This document shows positions 53,301 through 59,997 of a stretch of 64,000 nt of DNA, piece by piece; the stretch's first letter is position 1, and each line of letters opens with the position of its first letter. Source of the DNA: an uncultured Roseiflexaceae bacterium (GTDB lineage Bacteria > Chloroflexota > Chloroflexia > Chloroflexales > Roseiflexaceae). The notes under the pieces are model-generated. The model searched no databases. It was not told the origin of the DNA and worked only from the letters and a program-made list of their open reading frames with translations. The stretch lies in contig CALKHR010000164.1 in NCBI GenBank assembly GCA_937988885.1, forward strand, positions 1 to 64,000, read 5' to 3'. The position numbers were made by a program, and so were the translations under genes.

Positions 53301-56300
53301 TACAACGCCGAAGAAAACATGCTGACCTATATGATCGCGTACGACAGCGGCTCACGTGTGGAGTTGCCGCCTCGTGAGATCGTCGAGGGCGTGAATCATT
53401 GGGTGATTACGCATCGCCAGCCGTTGCTGATCAGCACTGAGGACGAGTATCGCGCCTTCTACAAGGAGGTGCACTTCGATGATCGCATCGGCCACCCTGA
53501 GCGCCGTGAGCAATCGTACCTGATTGTGCCGATCGTTTCGGGCGATGAGGTGTTTGGTATCATCAATATCCAAAGCTACGAGCCATACGCCTTTAATCAG
53601 GACGATGTGCGGTTTGTCTCGACGGTTGCGAACCAGGCGGCCATCGCGATCACGAACGCCCGCTTGTTCCAGGAGCGCGGTCGCCGTATCGAGGAGCTCG
53701 CTACCTTCAACGAGATTGGTCAGCAACTCAATGCGGTGGCGCGGCTTGATGATCTGCTCGAGTTGATCTACCGCCAGACCAGCCGCTTGCTCGATACGAC
53801 CAATTTCTATATGGCGTTCTACGACGCTCGGTACGGCCAGTTCTCCTTCCCAATGCTGTTTGAGCGGGGTGAGCGCATTACTGTGCCGCAATCGGCTGCC
53901 GAGGATAGCCCGACCGCGTATGTGGTGCGAACCCGCGAGCCGCTGCTGTTGCAGGGTCCCGATCTGCTTGAGCAAGCGAAGGCTCTTGGCGTGCATTCGC
54001 TCGATCCGAAGATCAAATCGTGGCTGGGTGTGCCGATGATGGCTGCCGACCAGGTGGTCGGTATGATCGGTATTCAGGATTACGAGCACGATCACGCCTA
54101 CAGTGAGGATGATGTGCGTTTGTTGAGCACATTGGCTTCCTGGAGCGCGATCGCGATCGAGAATGCCCGCCTGCTCGGCGAGACGCGTCAAAGCGTGCAA
54201 GAACTGACGGCGCTGCACGAGGTGAGTGTGGTGCTGGCTGGTACGCTCGATATCGCTGAGATTCAGGAGATGGTCGCTTCGAGCACTATCGAGTTGCTGA
54301 AGGCCGATGTGTGTGTGGTCTTCCAACTGGATGAGAACCGCCGCGTTACGCAGCAGGTGATCCTCGATGCAGGGAACCTTGGTAGCGAGATTTCGCCATT
54401 GCTGATCTCGGAAAATAGCGTCACACAGCAGATTATCAATAGCGACCGACCGGTTGTCTACAACGACCTTGCGCAGGCGCTGGATGGCAATTCAGAGGCG
54501 ATACAGCTTGGTGTGCGCGGTTTGGTTGGCGCCTTGATCGGCCCGCACGAGCAGCCGCTGGGTGTGATGTGGGCTGGCACTCGCACGCCGCGCGATTGGC
54601 AGGCCCGCGATATTTCGCTGCTGGCGATTTTGGCCAATCAGGCGAGCCAAGCCCTTGAGAGTGCGCGGCTGTTCCAGAGCGAGCAGGCCCGCCGCGCCGC
54701 CGCCGATACGTTGCGCGAAACGGCCCAAGCGCTGACCAGCGTGATGGAGTTGCCGGATATTGTCGCGCTGATCTTGGATCAGTTGGTGCGTTTGGTGCCC
54801 TACGATACCGCTTCGTTGTTGCTGCGCGATGGCGATGTGCTGAATGTTGCTGCAACCCGCGGTTTGTCGGAGCAGCAACGCGAACAGGTTGAACAATTCT
54901 CCTTCCCATTGACTGCCGATAGCAACATCGCGAGAATCGTTAAGACGCGGCAGCCGTTGGTGATGGAAGATGCTCCTTTGACGATCGCCGCACCGCAGAT
55001 CACTGGTCAGGTCGATGTGCACGCGTGGGTTGGTGCGCCACTGCTGCTCGACGACGAAGTCATCGGTGTGCTGTTTGCCGCGAGCTACAAGCCAAACATG
55101 TACACTGAGGAGGATGCTCAGAGCGCGTTTGCGTTGGCGAGCCAGGCCGCACAAGCGATCCGTAATGCCCGCCTGTTCGATGAGGTTCGCCGATTTGCGG
55201 CGGAGCTTGAGCAGCGCGTGGTCGAGCGTACGGCAGCATTGGCCGAAGCTAACGTGCAACTGAAGGATGAGAAGGAGCGCCTCCAAGCCGTCCACGCGAT
55301 CACGACCGAGTTGACGCGCAGCTTGGATATCGAAGAGATCCTGATCAAGACGCTGGGCTTGGCTTCGCAAGCGGTGGGTGTGCGGCGCGGTTCGATTATG
55401 CTGCGCGATACGCAGACCCGCGAATTGATCTGCCGAGCGGTTCTCAGCACCGATGGCACTGTCCAGCCCGCGCACATCCCGATCACGTTCGCCGAGGGTC
55501 CGGGTGTCGCTGGTTGGGTGATGGAGCATCAGGAGGCCATTCGTATCTCCGATGTGCGCAAGGATGCACGTTGGCTCCGTGAAGAAGGGCGCGCGAGCGA
55601 TGTTCGTTCGGTGGTGGCCGTACCGCTGCTGACGCAGAACGAGCCGCTTGGCGTGTTGATCCTGACGAACTCCAAGGTCGATTACTTTAGCGAAGCACAG
55701 TTGCAGTTGTTGCGCACGATCGCCAACGAGGTCGCGATTGTAATCCACAACGCGGAGTTGTACACGTTCATCAATGACTTGGCGACGCGGTTGGGCGAGG
55801 CGCTTGGCGAGCAACGTGAGGAATCCAGTAAGCGTCAGGCTATCTTGCAAAGTATCAACGAAGGCGTTATCGTGTTGGACGAGCGCGAGCGGGTGGTGCT
55901 GTTCAATCCGGCTGCCGAGTTGGTGTTGGGCATCCCCGCCGATTTCGCGCTGGGTTTACCGCTGTCTCATCTGCGCAATTACGGCGAGACAGAAGAGCAG
56001 TTGCACCGCGCAGAGTTGATCTATACGAGCTTGCAAGAGGGTTTAGTGGCCGAGCGCGAGCAGGGCAAGGCCCACAATCGAATGCTCGAACTCCCTGCGC
56101 CTACTCAGACGATTGCAATGAACTTCGCACCGGTGGTCAGTTCCGATGGCGTGCCGTATGGTAGCGTGGCGGTGCTGCGCGACGTGACGCGCGAGATCGA
56201 GGCTGATCGTGCGAAACGCGATTTCATTTCGAGTGTATCGCACGAGCTGCGTACACCGCTCACGTCGATCAAGGGCTATGTTGACTTGTTGCTGTTGGGA

Positions 56301-56927
56301 GCTGCTGGCCCCGTCAGCGAAGGTCAACTGTCGTTCTTGGGAGTTGTCAAGAATAACGCGAATCGGTTGATGGATCTGATCAACGACATCTTGGAGATTG
56401 GTCGGATCGATGCGCAGAAGATTGCGTTGAACTTCGAGCAGATCGATATCGAGCATGTGTTCAACGATGTCTTGCAGACGCTGCGCGCTGAAATCGATCG
56501 CAAATCTTTGGTTGTGACTACGGAAGTCGAGGAGGGCTTGCCGGAGATTACGGCTGATCCTCGCCGTGTCACACAGGTTGTTCTGAATCTTGCTTCAAAT
56601 GCGGTAAAATATACCTACGCAGAGGGCCGTATTCAGTTACGTGCTTTTCTGAACCCATCAGGGATGCTCCAGGTCGATGTCGAGGACAATGGCGTCGGTA
56701 TTTCACCTGAACAACAGCAGCATCTTTTCCGTCGTTTCTACCGGGCTGATAACCCGTTGCGCGATGAGGCGGGTGGTACAGGGTTAGGTTTGTCGATCGC
56801 GAAGTCCTTCGTCGAGTTGCATGGCGGCGAGATGTGGGTCAAGAGCGAGGCAAATAAGGGAAGTACCTTTAGTTTTATTCTACCTGTATCACAACCTGAG
56901 CCACAAACGGTACATGATGATGAATAG
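47370..56927 (+). CDS. Giant cytoplasmic multi-GAF sensor histidine kinase (3185 aa)
   Basis: No signal peptide or membrane helix is seen. From residue 20 to about 2800 there are about 16 GAF-type modules in tandem (the first degenerate), each of about 150-190 residues. Nearly all close with A..A(I/L).NA(R/Q)L(F/Y) and are joined by short coiled linkers (often ERERRI.EL) followed by S(S/T)TL(D/E)L. A coiled coil with QRVVERTAALAEANVQLKDE lies before the last GAF. Then come a PAS domain (ILQSINEGVIVLDERERVVLF), HisKA with SHELRTP (phospho-acceptor H2958), and a HATPase domain with N box N3077, DNGVG at 3106 and GTGLGLSIA at 3136. It should autophosphorylate in response to several cytoplasmic ligands or redox or light-type signals. 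The response regulator upstream is the probable partner. The length is exceptional for a histidine kinase. Confidence 0.95.
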   Translation: MALNMDSTTVAGPQVRAWELLANLADSGQNQATMQDAQSFVQSVVTILRSHLACPWGVFVLQASVDSEARASWGLTDSQLQEVFVHNGHRLDDSLIELPLHCAEQQVGTLVLAAPPSPEPSLPPAFLQALARQLELLITHHLREAKQQQLEAKHQQEIAMLQAAASLNLHEFGQTDLRLALRSLIERVVELSGAQAAGIWTIGEDGNLEPLISHGVEPESLLVHIQANQGPLGKVMVSRQTLVIDDYTTYEGQYPVDQDGRYRAGIVVPLLVQDELIGVLALAHTQPDKRFLANEQALIETFAQPAALVVRNAQLVTQQQLRARELFVLYENGKVISSTLQLEPMLTRVAENITLAMGAERCAIQLIDPNDAGSLYEAASYSADPNNETTKPRYRFANYRAIDQLMRTGETLVLDAAHSQQHRAADTDAVLRMFGYRSALLVALKVKDRTVGLLSIGYSEQRQNFSRAEINLAQTLANQVATAIVNAQLYAAEQQRASELEKLQLIARRLGADLALDETLDAIVESVRSLMSYAAIEICLFDPADQVLHVALAHGIREDSMPLAYQLSDGLTGWMAKNRRSLRLDDFKNPPARPIARTLESGVIAQSFLGSPLLVGGQLMGTLKLLGERPNAFSSVDERLLTIVAGQAAQAIQNARRYEEADEQLRRRFQQLKALQRISRQLTATLYLHNILGFALEEALRATLATQGYIALRGYVAQYESGEMKEPDVALQGYSSDTEHNENEETPKGYIALREANDDTLARVVAAAGYTDEEFHKLLNVEISGTHTAADDALMRNEAVIVDSLMRDDRLLGVGSTAVSVLAVPIFYEEQVVGVVNLHSQSARAFDHEALEFVRALADQTALAIGNAQRYEEQRRQRELLQQRAGLLNEVLTIGQALRADRSIEDVLEQIAFSIVETAGFRSVVFNLLDANEPNVLRVVTGAGLPLAELERLRKGRFSLDLVHRLLIPQFRLGRCYFIPAEESAKLLGNEDISSFSYTTITDERAGDEWQANDLLLMPLYTMNGELIGLISVDDPYDRMRPTRRTVEPLSIFGDQAAIALENMRLFSERERRISELHVINQIGSITSSTLDLEQMFFHLYKSLSSFLEVDAFFCLVYDEPRREITNILLVDKQGPRFEPRSEAPTPGSMTAWIIENRQPLLFSNLQTEAKARGFRPRFWGKYRRAMASWAGVPLLIGDGEVVGVLAVQSVQPNRYSERDLSFLATVANQVALSVQNARLFSERERQIAELDALSQISRVTSSTLELRPMTLGIHHVLHEILGAERTYVTLFHRTYGLVTSLLIDKGEVLVDEVQNILPEMNTHRPGDWVVEHDAPLRVNDSAALATENPEIAPLFEQETDVVRSYLGIPLHAHDGTAIGTLAVSSHRPNIFSAQDERLLSNIGAQVSLAVQNVHLFERAQEQVEQLSLLNRVSSAAASTLQIRDVFEAALEAMVRATGAEQARVVLFDRRAGIGTIAAEYLPSDLPKSITIPLSNNPSIEWIDTHQRPLVVLDAQHDPLLEPSHELFREINVRSLALIPLIVGDSVIGTIGLDSIGKQRVFNAQDIELCQTIANQTATALENARLFNETEQSAIALQHKVGELSTLLEAARVLSSSLKPREVLASLMEVVGRQLHVNSVALWTIDENGTLLPSAMAGIEGEDFLEMRVPIGEGLTGTVAAMGKPLAIANVEEHGGSIYPYFNREHKLTSFLGVPVIYHEKIVGVLTAMTIERREFSSDEVQLLSGMADQAAIAMENAQLFEERERRITELTTLNRISQTMNATLELDVLLEVLHRGISEVINVSDSFIGLYDPTTQLLSFPIYWENGKPAPNQKTQSISAGDGSLPSKVILERHPLLLRTPQEVKELIGSPLYGSWVGVPIIQGEHVLGMISVSSPYAQSYDSDDLRFLTTVASQAATAIANARLFIERERRLREVSAIKDIGSAVTSTLDLQNVLERLHTELGQVIDVSTSFIGMYNAEENMLTYMIAYDSGSRVELPPREIVEGVNHWVITHRQPLLISTEDEYRAFYKEVHFDDRIGHPERREQSYLIVPIVSGDEVFGIINIQSYEPYAFNQDDVRFVSTVANQAAIAITNARLFQERGRRIEELATFNEIGQQLNAVARLDDLLELIYRQTSRLLDTTNFYMAFYDARYGQFSFPMLFERGERITVPQSAAEDSPTAYVVRTREPLLLQGPDLLEQAKALGVHSLDPKIKSWLGVPMMAADQVVGMIGIQDYEHDHAYSEDDVRLLSTLASWSAIAIENARLLGETRQSVQELTALHEVSVVLAGTLDIAEIQEMVASSTIELLKADVCVVFQLDENRRVTQQVILDAGNLGSEISPLLISENSVTQQIINSDRPVVYNDLAQALDGNSEAIQLGVRGLVGALIGPHEQPLGVMWAGTRTPRDWQARDISLLAILANQASQALESARLFQSEQARRAAADTLRETAQALTSVMELPDIVALILDQLVRLVPYDTASLLLRDGDVLNVAATRGLSEQQREQVEQFSFPLTADSNIARIVKTRQPLVMEDAPLTIAAPQITGQVDVHAWVGAPLLLDDEVIGVLFAASYKPNMYTEEDAQSAFALASQAAQAIRNARLFDEVRRFAAELEQRVVERTAALAEANVQLKDEKERLQAVHAITTELTRSLDIEEILIKTLGLASQAVGVRRGSIMLRDTQTRELICRAVLSTDGTVQPAHIPITFAEGPGVAGWVMEHQEAIRISDVRKDARWLREEGRASDVRSVVAVPLLTQNEPLGVLILTNSKVDYFSEAQLQLLRTIANEVAIVIHNAELYTFINDLATRLGEALGEQREESSKRQAILQSINEGVIVLDERERVVLFNPAAELVLGIPADFALGLPLSHLRNYGETEEQLHRAELIYTSLQEGLVAEREQGKAHNRMLELPAPTQTIAMNFAPVVSSDGVPYGSVAVLRDVTREIEADRAKRDFISSVSHELRTPLTSIKGYVDLLLLGAAGPVSEGQLSFLGVVKNNANRLMDLINDILEIGRIDAQKIALNFEQIDIEHVFNDVLQTLRAEIDRKSLVVTTEVEEGLPEITADPRRVTQVVLNLASNAVKYTYAEGRIQLRAFLNPSGMLQVDVEDNGVGISPEQQQHLFRRFYRADNPLRDEAGGTGLGLSIAKSFVELHGGEMWVKSEANKGSTFSFILPVSQPEPQTVHDDE

Positions 56928-56962
56928 GCCGATCTTCTCGGTAACGCGTTTTAAGTGATTCG

Positions 56963-57811
56963 GTGGGTGGTGTGAGCGCAATTCATCTCGATAATCGATT
57001 GTTGCATTTTGAGGTTGTCGGGCGGCGAGGCCAACCGATAATCTTTCTACATAGCTGGTTAGGCTCCTGGCGCTATTGGCTGCCAACGATGGAGCATGTT
57101 TCTGATCGATATCGAACCTATGCCTTAGATTTTTGGGGTTTTGGTGAATCCGATCGCCACGATAGCCAATTTACTATTGCAGAATATGTGAATTTGCTCT
57201 ATGCGTTTATGGATCACTTGGGCCTCACGAAGGTCAATTTAGCTGGCCATGGCTTAGGTGGGATGGTAGCGATCCGCGCCGCGAGCGAGCAACCCGAGCG
57301 GTTCATCAAAGTGATGGTGGTGAATACGCCCATCCAAGGCTCTCAGGTACAGTCGGTGGCGCGGCCTGGTGCGTTGTCGCGCTTGTTGGGCCGCTCGACC
57401 CCAACGAACGTGTGGGCACGCCTGATCCGCCAGTTGGATGTCGATTATCCGCAGATCTTAGCCGAGATTATTGAAGATACTGAGAGTTTGTCGGAGAATT
57501 TGGTTCAGCGTGTGTTGGCCTCTATTATTGAGACAGATCTGCGTCCCGATTTAGCGCGGCTCGAATTGCCGCTGCTAGCGGTGTACGGCGAGCGGGATAA
57601 TATTGTCGATGGTTCGCACGCCAATTATTTGCAAGAGGACCATGGTCACTTGCAACAGGTTTTGAAGCTGCCGAACTCCAATCACTTCCCGTTCTTGGAT
57701 CAGCAGAATATCTTCACCCGCATGCTGCTCGACTTCTTGGCCAGCCAAGGCTCGCCGGTTGAGATGAAGGCGGAGTGGCGGCGACGTGTGAGTCAGTTGG
57801 AATATATCTAG
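56963..57811 (+). CDS. Alpha/beta-hydrolase fold protein lacking the nucleophile serine
   Basis: The 282-residue protein has the alpha/beta-hydrolase pattern: FLHSWLGSWRYWLPTMEHVS (oxyanion region), ALDFWGFGESDR, the nucleophile elbow, VYGERDNIVD (acid Asp) and NSNHFPFLDQ (catalytic His). The nucleophile elbow reads AGHGLGGM, so the expected Ser (G-x-S-x-G) is Gly97. Classical esterase or peptidase chemistry is therefore unlikely, while ligand binding remains possible. It starts 35 bases after the giant kinase and ends in a strong terminator, so it belongs to the same transcript. The start may be GTG 56963 or the in-frame GTG 56972. Some RsbQ- and D14-type hydrolases act as receptors, but they keep the Ser. 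Confidence 0.88.
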   Translation: MGGVSAIHLDNRLLHFEVVGRRGQPIIFLHSWLGSWRYWLPTMEHVSDRYRTYALDFWGFGESDRHDSQFTIAEYVNLLYAFMDHLGLTKVNLAGHGLGGMVAIRAASEQPERFIKVMVVNTPIQGSQVQSVARPGALSRLLGRSTPTNVWARLIRQLDVDYPQILAEIIEDTESLSENLVQRVLASIIETDLRPDLARLELPLLAVYGERDNIVDGSHANYLQEDHGHLQQVLKLPNSNHFPFLDQQNIFTRMLLDFLASQGSPVEMKAEWRRRVSQLEYI

Positions 57812-57840
57812 GCGCTTTCTGCAACAGTGCGCAGATGGTA

Positions 57841-57872
57841 GAAGGGCGATCGCGATGATCGCCCTTCTTTTT
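57841..57872 (+). terminator. Strong intrinsic terminator of the signalling block
   Basis: GAAGGGCGATC and GATCGCCCTTC form a perfect 11-bp stem with a GCGAT loop, followed by TTTTTG. It closes the kinase/hydrolase transcript. Confidence 0.9.
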
Positions 57873-57892
57873 GTATGATTGGCTTGTGGCGT

Positions 57893-58924
57893 TTAGAGGC
57901 GTGAGCGTGGGTCAAGCGCATCGCGCAGGCCGTCGCCCATAAAGTTGATGCTCAGCACGGTGAGGAAGATCAGTGCGCCCGGAATCAGCGGCATCCACGG
58001 GGCAGCCTGGAGGAACTGGTTGCCATCGGTCACGAGACGCCCCCAAGTGGGTGTGTCGGGTGGGAAGCCCACACCCAGGAACGAGAGCACCGACTCGGTG
58101 ATGATCGCGTTGCCGACCTCGAGCGTGGCCGCCACGATGATGGGGCTGAAGGCGTTCGGCAGGATATGGCGGAACATGATCGAGCTACGGGGAATGCCGA
58201 GACACGTGGCTGCCTCAACAAACTCCTTTTCTTTGAGCGATAAAAAAAGCGCTCGAACGATGCGAGCGGTTGACATCCAGGCGAGCGCGCCGATCATCAC
58301 AACGACGATCGTGAAAATGCCAAAGATCGGCCCAAGTAGCTTTGTGACGGGATCGCGGAACAGGTAAACGGTCAGCAACAGCAGCGGCAGCACGGGCAGC
58401 GAGAGGAACAGGTCGGTCAGGCGCATCAGGATTTGGTCGATTCGCCCTCCGAAGAACCCCGCGCTTGCGCCGACAAGGGTGCCAAGCGAGATCGCGATCA
58501 GCATTGCCACGACACCGACCGAGAGCGATACGCGCCCACCGTACAGCGAGCGGGCCAACAGGTCGCGCCCCAGTTCATCGGTGCCGAAGGGGTGCTGAAG
58601 GCTCGGTTTGGCCATCAGGGCGGTGTAATCGAGCTGCTCCATCATCTTGGTGAAGGTGCGATCGAAATCGCTGAGCGGCATGCCTGCTCGCTCGGCCTGG
58701 TTGCTGCGCCATGCAACATACAATGACGGCCCAACAATGACGGAAAGAGCGAAGAAGAGCAACACCAACATTCCTGTGATAGCCAATTTATGTCGCCGGA
58801 AGCGCCGCCAAACATCGCCCCAGAGTGTGCGGGGTGGCCGATTGAGTTCGTTTAGTTGCAGTGCGTAAATAGCGCCTGCCTCGTTGGATGCGCTAAGATC
58901 AATCACCCGATTCGCCTCAGACAT
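57893..58924 (-). CDS. ABC transporter permease, OppC/DppC type
   Basis: The 343-residue permease has an N-terminal OppC-type helix (residues about 38-62), a long extracytoplasmic loop (LQHPFGTDELGRDLLARSLYGG) and a BPD-transport inner-membrane domain with five more helices. The EAA motif region EAATCLGIPRSSIMFRHILPN and the DPRSRL end are typical of the OppC/DppC family for peptides, opines or nickel. It pairs with the OppB-type permease 17 bases upstream. No ATPase gene follows, so the transporter must use ATPases encoded elsewhere. Confidence 0.92.
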   Translation of the reverse strand: MSEANRVIDLSASNEAGAIYALQLNELNRPPRTLWGDVWRRFRRHKLAITGMLVLLFFALSVIVGPSLYVAWRSNQAERAGMPLSDFDRTFTKMMEQLDYTALMAKPSLQHPFGTDELGRDLLARSLYGGRVSLSVGVVAMLIAISLGTLVGASAGFFGGRIDQILMRLTDLFLSLPVLPLLLLTVYLFRDPVTKLLGPIFGIFTIVVVMIGALAWMSTARIVRALFLSLKEKEFVEAATCLGIPRSSIMFRHILPNAFSPIIVAATLEVGNAIITESVLSFLGVGFPPDTPTWGRLVTDGNQFLQAAPWMPLIPGALIFLTVLSINFMGDGLRDALDPRSRL

Positions 58925-58941
58925 AGTGCTCCTCCTGATGA

Positions 58942-59901
58942 TTAACTATAGCGTACTCGTGGATCAAGCAGACCGTAGAGGATATCGGCGAGTAGGTTAA
59001 AGGCTACCGTCAACATCGCAAAAATAAAGGTGATCGCCATCACAACGGGCGTATCGGAGTTGTTGATTGAGGTGATCAGCAAGGCTCCAATTCCATTCAC
59101 GCGAAAGAGGTTTTCGGTAATGATCGCGCCGCTAAAGATGGTCGGGATGCTGAGGGCGATCAGTGTTATCACGGGGATGAGGCTATTGACCAGCACGTGT
59201 CGTGCCACCACTACCCGCTCCGCTAAGCCTTTGGCGCGGGCGGTGCGCACGTAATCGAGCGGCAAGTTATCGAGCATCGAGGAGCGCATAAAACGCGCAA
59301 GTGCTGCCGTTTGTTGTATCAGCAGCACGGTGACGGGTAATACCATTTGATTTATTTGTTTTTGAAACGAAGCCCAATCGACGACTTTGAGCGTTGAGCT
59401 ATACACGATCGGAAACCAGCGTAAATGAACAGCGAATACTAAGATAAGGATTAGGCCGGTCAAAAATGAGGGGATGGAAAAACCAATGAATGCTATGAGC
59501 GTAGCAATTTGATCAAAGATAGAGTATTGCTTCACAGCAGCAATAATGCCGATAGGAATCGCTATCAGTATTGCAATAAAATATGCTGTACCTACAACAG
59601 CGAGTGTTTGAGGTATTCGTTGTTTGATCAAATCGAGCACGGGGGCTTTGGTGGAGAATGAGATGCCCCAACTGCCTTGGCTGAAGGCGACGAGCCATTT
59701 GACATAGCGAACGGGCCAGGGTTGATCGAGGCCAAGTTGCACGCGGATCGCTTGGCGGGTGGATTCGGGAATGGCGGGGTTGAGGGCGAACTGCGCTAGG
59801 GGATCGCCAGGTGCCATCGCGAGGATTGCAAAAATGACAAAACTAATGATGAGCAGTGTTGGAATGGCGATCAAAAGACGACGCAAAATATAATTAGTCA
59901 T
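58942..59901 (-). CDS. ABC transporter permease, OppB/DppB type
   Basis: The 319-residue permease has the N-terminal helix YILRRLLIAIPTLLIISFVIF, the LGLDQPWPVRYVKWL motif of DppB/OppB proteins and the EAA loop with YVRTARAKGLAERVVVARHVL, with six helices overall. With the OppC-type permease it forms the channel of a peptide/opine/nickel-class importer. It lies 96 bases downstream of the binding-protein gene on the same strand. The gene has a more AT-rich middle section than its neighbours. Confidence 0.93.
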   Translation of the reverse strand: MTNYILRRLLIAIPTLLIISFVIFAILAMAPGDPLAQFALNPAIPESTRQAIRVQLGLDQPWPVRYVKWLVAFSQGSWGISFSTKAPVLDLIKQRIPQTLAVVGTAYFIAILIAIPIGIIAAVKQYSIFDQIATLIAFIGFSIPSFLTGLILILVFAVHLRWFPIVYSSTLKVVDWASFQKQINQMVLPVTVLLIQQTAALARFMRSSMLDNLPLDYVRTARAKGLAERVVVARHVLVNSLIPVITLIALSIPTIFSGAIITENLFRVNGIGALLITSINNSDTPVVMAITFIFAMLTVAFNLLADILYGLLDPRVRYS

Positions 59902-59997
59902 TGACCTTCTCCTCGAAACGACATCTGGAGGATCAATAAAAGTGAGATGATTGCAGGGCGATTGGTTGTATCGCCCTGCAATCGCGTTGCCCTTCGC

